Shown one piece after another: positions 59,035 through 64,000 of a DNA stretch of 64,000 bases (positions within the stretch are counted from its first letter, which is position 1; every line of letters begins with the position of its first letter). The stretch comes from Thiodiazotropha sp040507225. Its GTDB lineage: Bacteria > Pseudomonadota > Gammaproteobacteria > Chromatiales > Chromatiaceae. The notes under the pieces are model-generated. The model searched no databases. It was not told the DNA's origin and saw only the letters and a program-made list of their open reading frames with translations. The stretch covers positions 286,543 to 350,542 of the forward strand of contig JBEVVG010000003.1 in assembly GCA_040507225.1 (NCBI GenBank). The letters are read 5' to 3'. A program made the translations under genes and the position numbers.

Positions 59035-59988
59035 ATGTCGATCCCCTGTCTGAAATTCGTGGCGGCCCGTCTGCACCGCGCATCCCTGTGGGGGGCGATC
59101 CGTCGGGCGATCCCCCCGCTGGTTCGCCTGCTAGGGGTGTTGATGCTGGTTTTACCGGTCACGCGGCTGGCCGATGCGCAGTCCCTGGATTCCCTGATCT
59201 ACATGGCCGGGCTGCATGAGTCGCAATGGCAATACCAGGGCTCGAAGTATCACTGCGAACTGAAGCATGAGATCCCGCAATTCGGCACGGCCGTGTTCAG
59301 TCGCTTGTCGGGGGATCCCCTGAAATTCCGCATCGATGCCTTCCAGACGATACCGGAGACGGTCAAGGCCACCCTGCACGAGGTCTCCCCTGACTGGGAG
59401 CACGAAGCCCCCGACGATCTGGAACAGTACCTGGAAATCCGTGCCGGCCTGCGCCCGATAACCCTGGACCGCAAACCGGCCGGGTGGTTGCTCAACGCCC
59501 TCTCCAAGGGTCAGTTGGGGAGTTTCGATTTCCTCGACTGGAACGATAGCCGTCGCCAGGTTTCGGTGCGGCTTTCACCGGTGCGCTTCACCGAGGCCTA
59601 TCGCGCCTTTAAACAGTGTCTGAGTGAACTCTCTCCGAACGGTTTCGATGCGGTCAAGGATCTCACTGTGCTTTTCCCGCTGGATGTACACCTGCTGGAT
59701 AATCATGCTCGCCAGGCCCTGGATCGGGTCGCGGACTATCTCCAGGCGGATGAAAGAATTACCGCCGTGCGGGTGGCGGGGCATGCGGATGACCAGGGCA
59801 CGAGCCGCTACAACATGAAACTCTCCGCGCGTCGCGCCGAAAGCGTCACCCGATACCTGGTCTCAAAAGGCGTAAAACGGAACCTGATCCAGTCACGCCA
59901 TTACGGGGAGTCCCGGCCCGCGATCGCGAAACGCACCGAACGGGCCCGGGCTGCCAATCGCCGGGTCCAGGTTGATCTGCAGCGTTGA
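59035..59988 (+). CDS. MotY-like flagellar stator-associated OmpA-family protein
   Basis: MotY forms the periplasmic T ring of sodium-type or polar flagellar motors. A long N-terminal signal sequence has its hydrophobic core at LLGVLMLVLPV and ends near DAQS. The MotY N-domain follows with YHCELKHEIPQFGTAVF and FDFLDW. A C-terminal OmpA-like peptidoglycan-binding domain carries VAGHADDQGTSRYNMKLSARRAESV. The 317 residues suit the family. The exact start is unclear because no good ribosome binding site is seen. No other flagellar genes are in the window, which is usual for motY. Confidence 0.85.
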   Translation: MSIPCLKFVAARLHRASLWGAIRRAIPPLVRLLGVLMLVLPVTRLADAQSLDSLIYMAGLHESQWQYQGSKYHCELKHEIPQFGTAVFSRLSGDPLKFRIDAFQTIPETVKATLHEVSPDWEHEAPDDLEQYLEIRAGLRPITLDRKPAGWLLNALSKGQLGSFDFLDWNDSRRQVSVRLSPVRFTEAYRAFKQCLSELSPNGFDAVKDLTVLFPLDVHLLDNHARQALDRVADYLQADERITAVRVAGHADDQGTSRYNMKLSARRAESVTRYLVSKGVKRNLIQSRHYGESRPAIAKRTERARAANRRVQVDLQR

Positions 59989-60254
59989 TTTGATGGGTCA
60001 ATGATCAGACATGTCAGGGAGTTACAGAACGGAGCATGGGTGATCGGAAAGTGAACCCTGCAAGATGAGCTGTGGAGGGTATCCGCTTTGTGCAATAGAG
60101 ATGCGTACGGTTAATGAGCCCATGAGGTCATAAGACCAGGGCTGAAAGTAAATCATGAAGTATGTGTATCGGCGCAGGGTAGGGCCACATACCTTGCGGT
60201 CTGAGTCCAAATGTTCTAGAAAGGAGGCAACAGCTGCTTCGTTGCATCACAGGG

Positions 60255-60530
60255 ATGAGTATTAAATTGAAAAACCAGATAGCGGTTAACCCGGATCGAA
60301 CAGCTCATTTGAACCAATCGAGCTTATCCGGTCATACAGATCATCAACATACGATAACGAAATCGTATGGCTTGTCTTCAGTCTGGATGATGTATTCGAC
60401 GGTACTCAAAGGCCAAATCAGTCTTCAGATCACCATAAATAATGCTGCCATCCTGCAGTATCGAAATGGGTGTGCGCGTGCAACCAGTCAAATCCTAGAT
60501 AACAAGCGGAATATTACGCTGTTCGGGTAA
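60255..60530 (+). CDS. Doubtful small ORF, 91 codons
   Basis: The frame encodes a 91-residue sequence with no recognised family, rich in Ser, Thr, Asn and Gln. AAGGAGG lies 27 bases before the ATG, too far for it, but exactly six bases before an in-frame CTG at 60234. It may be a degraded cassette gene or simply non-coding. Confidence 0.25.
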   Translation: MSIKLKNQIAVNPDRTAHLNQSSLSGHTDHQHTITKSYGLSSVWMMYSTVLKGQISLQITINNAAILQYRNGCARATSQILDNKRNITLFG

Positions 60531-60560
60531 ATCCCATGAAAAAGAACTTAATTAGTACTT

Positions 60561-60633
60561 ATGTCGGCATACTCCAATATTCGAGACGTCGGTATAAGTC
60601 AATATTCGCGACGTCCACATAATCCACTATTAG
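60561..60633 (+). repeat. Degenerate 25 bp tandem repeat
   Basis: The element CAATATTCGAGACGTC at 60575-60590 recurs as CAATATTCGCGACGTC at 60600-60615, a period of 25 bases. Flanking partial copies are ATGTCGGCATACTC before and CACTATTAGG after. It lies directly upstream of the first cassette gene and may be a promoter or operator array. Confidence 0.65.
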
Positions 60634-60643
60634 GCGAAGAAAA

Positions 60644-61051
60644 ATGGAGGACTGGATAGCATATATACTTATCGTACTAGTAGTAGGTGCGTTTGGGTAT
60701 ATTGAATTCTCGCGAGGCCCTATACCTTATAGAGGCAGGAGTTGTACTGGAAGAGCTTGGAAGAAAGCCTTTCCTAAGCATTCAAAGGACAGCATTCGTT
60801 TGTTTCTTTTATGTCTTGTCGATGGAATGGCGCTATCAGACAAAACAAGGCTGAAGTTTCATCCAAATGATCAAGTATTAGATGTTTATAGATCCCTATA
60901 TGGTGGAAAGACCCCTGTCGGAGACAACTTGGAACTCGAAACGTTTTTCGAAAACTTGGTCGACAGTTTCAATTTGGAAGAGTCATCGCTTCAACAAGTC
61001 TGGCATGAAAATATAACACTTGGTGAGTTGTATGAATATGTCAGCGCCTAA
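60644..61051 (+). CDS. Cassette protein 1: membrane-anchored hypothetical, 135 aa
   Basis: The family is not recognised. Residues 4-20 (WIAYILIVLVVGAFGYI) form one N-terminal membrane anchor. The remainder is a soluble helical domain of about 110 residues with LFLLCLVDGMALSDKTRLKFHPND and a C-terminus ending LYEYVSA. The stop TAA at 61049-61051 lies inside the left core of the first attC (GCCTAAC). Codon use is AT-rich, unlike the chromosome. GAAAAATGG precedes the ATG without a strong ribosome binding site. Confidence 0.72.
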   Translation: MEDWIAYILIVLVVGAFGYIEFSRGPIPYRGRSCTGRAWKKAFPKHSKDSIRLFLLCLVDGMALSDKTRLKFHPNDQVLDVYRSLYGGKTPVGDNLELETFFENLVDSFNLEESSLQQVWHENITLGELYEYVSA

Positions 61052-61126
61052 CCAGCGGGTCAAGATCGCTCCCTTCGGTCGCTGGGACCTCCGCTACGCT
61101 ACGGCCCCTTACCCAAATCGTTATGC
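61046..61126 (+). repeat. attC site 1
   Basis: The left core is GCCTAAC (61046-61052) and the right core GTTATGC (61120-61126). Inner boxes are GGGTCAAG (61057-61064) and CTTACCC (61108-61114). The reverse complement of the left box is CTTGACCC, so it carries exactly one extra base, the extrahelical base that sets attC orientation. The variable loop lies between. Confidence 0.85.
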
Positions 61127-61138
61127 AAATAAGGGATA

Positions 61139-61561
61139 ATGATGTTTAAGGATATATATCTAATTGACGTAGAAGGCCTCGCTAAAAGACTTAGTGAGGC
61201 TGCTGTAAATGATGTGGTAGCACTTAAAAACTTCATAGTATTTATCGTTCTATTTTCCTCTACATACGAATTACCGATTAGTATAAATATTTCATCTTCT
61301 GAAGAAGGCATGGGATTTCTAACAACCGTACTGATATGGTCTGTTATGGCTGCAGCAAACTATTGGGGTCTAAGACTAATCTTCCACACAAACAGCAAAG
61401 GTGATGGCATTGATTTCTTTAAACGCTATTGTGCACTAAGTCTTCCAGTATCCGTAGTTACAGTACTTTATTTTCTAGTTGTTATGTTAGGTGTGGGTGT
61501 GACTGCTCTAATATTATCTCAATCCAGCGACCTTGATTTAAATAAAATTATCATCCCATAA
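61139..61561 (+). CDS. Cassette protein 2: multi-pass membrane protein, 140 aa
   Basis: The family is not recognised. Hydrophobic segments lie at about residues 28-45 (ALKNFIVFIVLFSSTYELP), 57-77 (GFLTTVLIWSVMAAANYWGLRL) and 95-125 (CALSLPVSVVTVLYFLVVMLGVGVTALIL). AAGGG lies before two adjacent ATG codons. The stop overlaps a short downstream frame as TAATG. That frame continues with another hydrophobic segment, so the gene may have been broken by a frameshift. Confidence 0.7.
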   Translation: MMFKDIYLIDVEGLAKRLSEAAVNDVVALKNFIVFIVLFSSTYELPISINISSSEEGMGFLTTVLIWSVMAAANYWGLRLIFHTNSKGDGIDFFKRYCALSLPVSVVTVLYFLVVMLGVGVTALILSQSSDLDLNKIIIP

Positions 61562-61644
61562 TGGTATTAATTGGGTTAGCTTATATCGTCACTTTCTACA
61601 AAATTATGAATAAATATATAAAGGTGGCATCGAGTAATGCATAA
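61561..61644 (+). CDS. Short coupled ORF or frameshifted 3' end of cassette gene 2
   Basis: The frame encodes 27 residues beginning MVLIGLAYIVTFYKI, a plausible membrane segment, and ends with a basic tail. Its ATG overlaps the preceding stop (TAATG), and its TAA lies in the left core of attC site 2 (GCATAAC), where a cassette gene is expected to end. This suggests that it is the original C-terminus of the preceding gene, displaced by one base, or a translationally coupled micro-ORF. Confidence 0.5.
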   Translation: MVLIGLAYIVTFYKIMNKYIKVASSNA

Positions 61645-61698
61645 CCATTCATTAAAGCTGACGCCAAAAAACGGCGCAGCTTAATTTTCGCGTTGTAA
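61639..61698 (+). repeat. attC site 2
   Basis: The left core is GCATAAC (61639-61645) and the right core GTTGTAA (61692-61698). The inner stem pairs ATTAAAGCTGACGCC with GGCGCAGCTTAAT, two extra bases being on the left arm, around a six-A loop. At 60 bases this is the shortest and most regular member. Confidence 0.82.
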
Positions 61699-61711
61699 CC
61701 ACTAGGGAAAT

Positions 61712-61915
61712 ATGAGTACTGTCGTAGAAGCAATATTAATGCTGTTTTGTGATTCTTTACCAAACCTGGCTCGTGCTGTAGGCAATAAAGTGGTAAAAGC
61801 ACTATTTCCAAACGGGTTTATCGAGGAAGACGCGTTACTAAGTGGCGCAATAGGAGCACTAATAATAATGGGAGTTATTGCAACATGCTTTTACTTATTA
61901 ATCATATATTCGTAA
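61712..61915 (+). CDS. Cassette protein 3: small membrane protein, 67 aa
   Basis: The family is not recognised. An N-terminal amphipathic half (LMLFCDSLPNLARAVGNKVVKALFP) precedes a C-terminal transmembrane helix (SGAIGALIIMGVIATCFYLLIIYS). AGGGA lies six bases before the ATG, and the right core of attC 2 ends 13 bases upstream, so the gene begins immediately after the site, as cassette genes do. Confidence 0.68.
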   Translation: MSTVVEAILMLFCDSLPNLARAVGNKVVKALFPNGFIEEDALLSGAIGALIIMGVIATCFYLLIIYS

Positions 61916-61954
61916 AAAACTCATTAACTACATTATGAGAATATTGATCAACGG

Positions 61955-62021
61955 TTATAACCAAGCAATACCACATGGAAGCATCACTATCGTTCGGCTC
62001 CAGTGAATTGCAGCGTTATGG
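61955..62021 (+). repeat. attC site 3
   Basis: The left core is TTATAAC (61955-61961) and the right core GTTATGG (62015-62021). The inner boxes pair GCAAT...CAC with GTGAATTGC imperfectly. It is more degenerate than sites 1 and 4 but has the same placement, following a cassette stop by 40 bases and preceding the next ATG by 16. Confidence 0.65.
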
Positions 62022-62037
62022 GTTAAACGAGAAGTAA

Positions 62038-62463
62038 ATGACTATCGGAATCTATTACGCCCTTTTTGTTTCTCTGTTATCAATTTATGCTTTGTCTGCT
62101 CGCTATGGATTTTTAAAAATGAAGGCATTTAGCAACAAAATTCATATGATTGAATCTGAGTCAGACATTGATGATCTGAAAAAAATGATAAAGGGGCAAA
62201 TGAGTTTAGCCGCAGTAACGCTGCCTTCTGGTGGGTTGTCGCTACTACTCTATGTTTATTGTGGCTTTACAGATTTACTTTCTTTAAGTGATACCGTTCT
62301 TGTTGTTATCTTAATCGCAGCAAATTTCTATTTCACTTCTATTGTGAAAAAGCTGGAATTAGAAATCAGTGACTTACCAGCTAGCAGTGAAGAGTTAATT
62401 AAAGAAAAAGAGCGTGTGGTTTATGTGTGGAAAAATAAGTTTCTTCCTAAATTTGATGAGTAG
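62038..62463 (+). CDS. Cassette protein 4: membrane protein, 141 aa
   Basis: The family is not recognised. It has an N-terminal helix (YYALFVSLLSIYALSARYG), a charged cytoplasmic loop (ESESDIDDLKKMIKGQ), a paired hydrophobic region at about 58-105 (LAAVTLPSGGLSLLLYVYCG, then TVLVVILIAANFYF), and a charged C-terminal tail. GAGAAG precedes the ATG. The stop is four bases before the left core of attC 4. Confidence 0.7.
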   Translation: MTIGIYYALFVSLLSIYALSARYGFLKMKAFSNKIHMIESESDIDDLKKMIKGQMSLAAVTLPSGGLSLLLYVYCGFTDLLSLSDTVLVVILIAANFYFTSIVKKLELEISDLPASSEELIKEKERVVYVWKNKFLPKFDE

Positions 62464-62466
62464 TGC

Positions 62467-62524
62467 CCATAACAATCGGCTGCACTGCGCTTCGGTCGCT
62501 CCCCAGTGAGCAGGGGCGTTATGA
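62467..62524 (+). repeat. attC site 4
   Basis: The left core is CCATAAC (62467-62473) and the right core GTTATGA (62518-62524). The inner boxes GCTGCACTG and CAGTGAGC pair, with one extra base in the left box, as in site 1. A CTTCGG-type tetraloop stem fills the centre. Confidence 0.82.
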
Positions 62525-62537
62525 ATCAAGACGACAA

Positions 62538-62924
62538 ATGAAAAAGAGACTCATAATATTATTGGTAAGCACATTGCTTTCTTGTGTGCCTATACTTATG
62601 TCTTTCGATATATTACCTTCGAAGATAGCGAGAATCATTTCACAATATGGAATGTCTTGTTTAGATAATGACTGGTGTGTAAATAAGCTAAGCACAACAA
62701 TGTTTTATGGGATTGCAGTTTGGACTGCATGGGGATTGTACTTTATCATTAATTACCGGTGGGTTCGCTTTGGCTACGTAGAAAAAAATATAAGGGTTAT
62801 AGGTGCAGTGGTCGGCACTTGCGCACTCTTGTTTTCATTTCCATTAGGCCTTGTGTTCGTATTTCCTGCCGTATTATTGATGCTCTACATCCACTTTAAG
62901 GTTCCATATACTAATAATGCCTAA
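62538..62924 (+). CDS. Cassette protein 5: multi-pass membrane protein, 128 aa
   Basis: The family is not recognised. ATG 62538 was chosen because it directly begins a membrane segment (KKRLIILLVSTLLSCVPILMS); the frame is open upstream only through the attC. Further helices are MFYGIAVWTAWGLYFIINY, RVIGAVVGTCALLFSFPLGL and VFVFPAVLLMLYIHF. Two cysteines flank the periplasmic or cytoplasmic loop (SCLDNDWC). The stop lies in the left core of attC 5 (GCCTAAC). Confidence 0.7.
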   Translation: MKKRLIILLVSTLLSCVPILMSFDILPSKIARIISQYGMSCLDNDWCVNKLSTTMFYGIAVWTAWGLYFIINYRWVRFGYVEKNIRVIGAVVGTCALLFSFPLGLVFVFPAVLLMLYIHFKVPYTNNA

Positions 62925-62978
62925 CCAAGCCATCAGATCCGACGCTCGTACCTCGCGCGGCGTATGACAACGTTACTT
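62919..62978 (+). repeat. attC site 5 (degenerate)
   Basis: The left core is GCCTAAC (62919-62925), holding the stop of cassette gene 5, and the right core is GTTACTT (62972-62978). Inner pairing is limited to a GACGC/GCGGC-type stem, so it may no longer recombine well. It is the right-most recognisable site. Confidence 0.6.
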
Positions 62979-63098
62979 GTTTATTGGGTGTCTGCAATTA
63001 GTGTATTTCGTTCATTCAAAAAATATATAACCATAATAAAAGTATTACAGCTGACAGGTGATGAGGCCAAAGATATGAACGACAAAATCAAAGTGTAA
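62964..63098 (+). CDS. Small ORF starting inside attC site 5, 44 aa
   Basis: The frame runs from ATG 62964, within the right arm of attC 5, to TAA 63096-63098. It encodes a hydrophobic N-terminal half (TTLLVYWVSAISVF) and a lysine-rich tail. No attC follows, so this could be a decayed last cassette. No ribosome binding site is seen. Confidence 0.35.
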   Translation: MTTLLVYWVSAISVFRSFKKYITIIKVLQLTGDEAKDMNDKIKV

Positions 63099-63223
63099 CT
63101 TTGTGCTAAGCGTATGTGACAGGTCTCCAGAGGATCAAGGGACCTGACGAATTTGTCTATTAACTCATCTTCTATGTGTAAAGGTATGGTTGATCTAATT
63201 CAAATACATTTGATGGCGCTACA

Positions 63224-63814
63224 GTGAATAAGGCATTGCTGGACGAACTGAACAGACTGGCTCAGCACGATTCCGACATGCGTGAAAAACTGCTGAGTCA
63301 GAATCGACTCCACGGTTCATATGATGATGAGATGCAGCGCGTTCAGCGGGAAAATGCCGAGCATCTGGCCTGTATCGCCGAATACCATGGCTGGCCGGGA
63401 ATCTCTCTGGTTGGTCTTGAAGGCTCCCGGTTGGCCTGGCTGATTGCGCAACATTCCATCTGCGCACCACAACTGCAAAGGGATTTTCTGCGACAAATGC
63501 AAGTGGCTGCATCGGTTGGCGATGTCCCCAAAAAACAACTCGCAATGCTCACCGACAGAATTCGCTTCAATGAAGGGCGAGCTCAGGTCTATGGAACTGT
63601 CCTGGATTGGGATGCCTGGGGTCAACTAAATTGCGCGGTCGAGAACCCTGAGCATGTTGACAAACGCAGGGCATCCGTGGGCCTTGAGCCGCTTGCAGAC
63701 GCGCTTAAAAAACATCGAAAGGCCGTCGAAGCAGAAGGCGGAAAGCCGCCTGAGGATTACAAGGCGTACAAGGCCGCGGCCACCCTGTGGGCTGAAAAGG
63801 TCGGCTGGCGCTGA
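63224..63814 (+). CDS. DUF6624-like hypothetical protein, 196 aa
   Basis: The sequence fits DUF6624 wording: HGWPGISLVGLEGSRLAWLIAQHS, then LRQMQ and AMLTDRIRFNEGRAQVYGTVLDWD. It is soluble and mostly helical, of unknown function. The start is GTG 63224, without a strong ribosome binding site. Its base composition is nearer the chromosome than the cassettes. No attC flanks it on the right, so whether it belongs to the array is unclear. Confidence 0.75.
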   Translation: MNKALLDELNRLAQHDSDMREKLLSQNRLHGSYDDEMQRVQRENAEHLACIAEYHGWPGISLVGLEGSRLAWLIAQHSICAPQLQRDFLRQMQVAASVGDVPKKQLAMLTDRIRFNEGRAQVYGTVLDWDAWGQLNCAVENPEHVDKRRASVGLEPLADALKKHRKAVEAEGGKPPEDYKAYKAAATLWAEKVGWR

Positions 63815-63962
63815 TCGGGTACGCAGTCGCACATAGCGTTTTAGGGCTCACGCATATGTTTTTCGCACCCTACCCGCTGTGTGTGTCTCTCACGGGATTA
63901 CATTTTAGCGGTAGTGTCCAGAATCTTTCGCACATTTGATCGGCGGTTTTCTCAATCTGAGT

Positions 63963-64000
63963 TCACGCTATGTGGATCTCGTTCAGGTCGAGGTCCCGCA
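63963..64000 (-). CDS. Possible 3' end of a gene running off the window
   Basis: On the minus strand a frame enters from the window edge and ends at the stop 63963-63965, giving the tail RDLDLNEIHIA. Too little is present to tell whether it is a gene. A transposase end is possible. Confidence 0.2.
   Translation of the reverse strand, partial: RDLDLNEIHIA

Larger units (their letters stand above)
59989..60643. other. Transition region with structured and repeated sequence, no sure gene
   Basis: The 655 bases mark the change from GC-rich core to AT-rich accessory DNA. They contain several possible RNA hairpins at 60001-60254, for example GCAGGGTA with TACCTTGC at about 60172-60195, and a strong Shine-Dalgarno-like AAGGAGG at 60221-60227. 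A doubtful reading frame lies at 60255-60530, and a 25-base tandem repeat at 60561-60633. Confidence 0.5.
60640..62978 (+). mobile_element. Cluster of attC sites without integrase (CALIN), five sites
   Basis: Five or six short genes, all on the plus strand and AT-rich against a GC-rich chromosome, alternate with 58-81 base imperfect palindromes. These end in GTTATGC, GTTGTAA, GTTATGG, GTTATGA or GTTACTT and begin with a matching NNNTAAC or NNNATAAC box. Each next gene starts 14-19 bases after the preceding right core, and three stops lie inside left cores. This is the layout of integron gene cassettes. The integrase should lie to the left given the cassette direction, but motY and tilS are there instead, so I call it a CALIN. 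Class and mobility are inferred. Confidence 0.82.

Noticed and set aside
60495..60525. Very short attC-like unit (AGATAAC ... GTTCGGG)
   Set aside because: The right core is poor and the unit is only about 30 bases, too short for the two inner boxes of an attC.
63900..64000. Possible insertion sequence end at the right edge
   Set aside because: Only about 100 bases are available; no inverted repeat partner or transposase can be shown.

Overview
The window reads as the chromosome of a GC-rich gammaproteobacterium. The strongest sign is the long, correctly ordered block rpsB-tsf-pyrH-frr-uppS-cdsA-dxr-rseP-bamA-skp-lpxD-fabZ-lpxA-lpxB-rnhB-dnaE-accA-tilS (36058-58974), together with map-glnD, dksA-gluQRS, recJ-darP, rsd, slt, dsbA and a MotY-type flagellar protein. 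CbbY (a Calvin-cycle accessory phosphatase), CysZ, a glycolate-oxidase Fe-S subunit, a periplasmic thioredoxin-like protein and a bacteriohemerythrin would suit a microaerophilic, perhaps sulfur-oxidising autotroph of the Chromatiales type. That lifestyle is inference only.

Layout. 1-9614 holds a hypothetical gene, a YoaA/DinG helicase, hemerythrin, an amino-acid dehydrogenase, a pteridine reductase, a MidA-type methyltransferase, a thioredoxin-like protein, a Met/Pro/Gly-rich exported protein and Rsd. 9940-23210 holds a large protein with a class III nucleotide cyclase domain, Slt, GlcF, a thioesterase, a Sel1 protein, a 612-residue protein of unknown function, GST, DsbA, a small cysteine-rich protein with a SET-domain protein, and BatD. 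23510-35705 holds RecJ, DarP, GluQRS, DksA, CbbY, an aminotransferase, CysZ, an exported protein, a lipoprotein, GlnD and Map. 36058-58974 is the translation, envelope and replication cluster. It is interrupted only by an AMP-forming acyl-CoA ligase between lpxB and rnhB. MotY follows at 59035.

The most unusual part is 60001-63223. Base composition turns AT-rich and small same-strand genes follow one another, most of them encoding membrane proteins. They are separated by 58-81 base imperfect palindromes with the layout of integron attC sites. In two of these (61046-61126 and 62467-62524) the two inner boxes differ by exactly one extra base, as expected of attC. In three cases the stop codon of the preceding gene lies inside the left core box. 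No integrase gene is visible beside them, so this looks like a cluster of attC sites lacking an integrase (CALIN). A DUF6624-like gene follows.

Other points of interest are two genes whose best-supported starts are non-canonical (darP at ATC 25222, lpxA at CTG 47949), a perfect 20 bp palindrome at 19020-19039, a dyad inside the thioredoxin-like gene promoter, a probable autoregulatory rpsB leader, and several clear intrinsic terminators. I saw no rRNA or tRNA genes, CRISPR arrays or complete insertion sequences.
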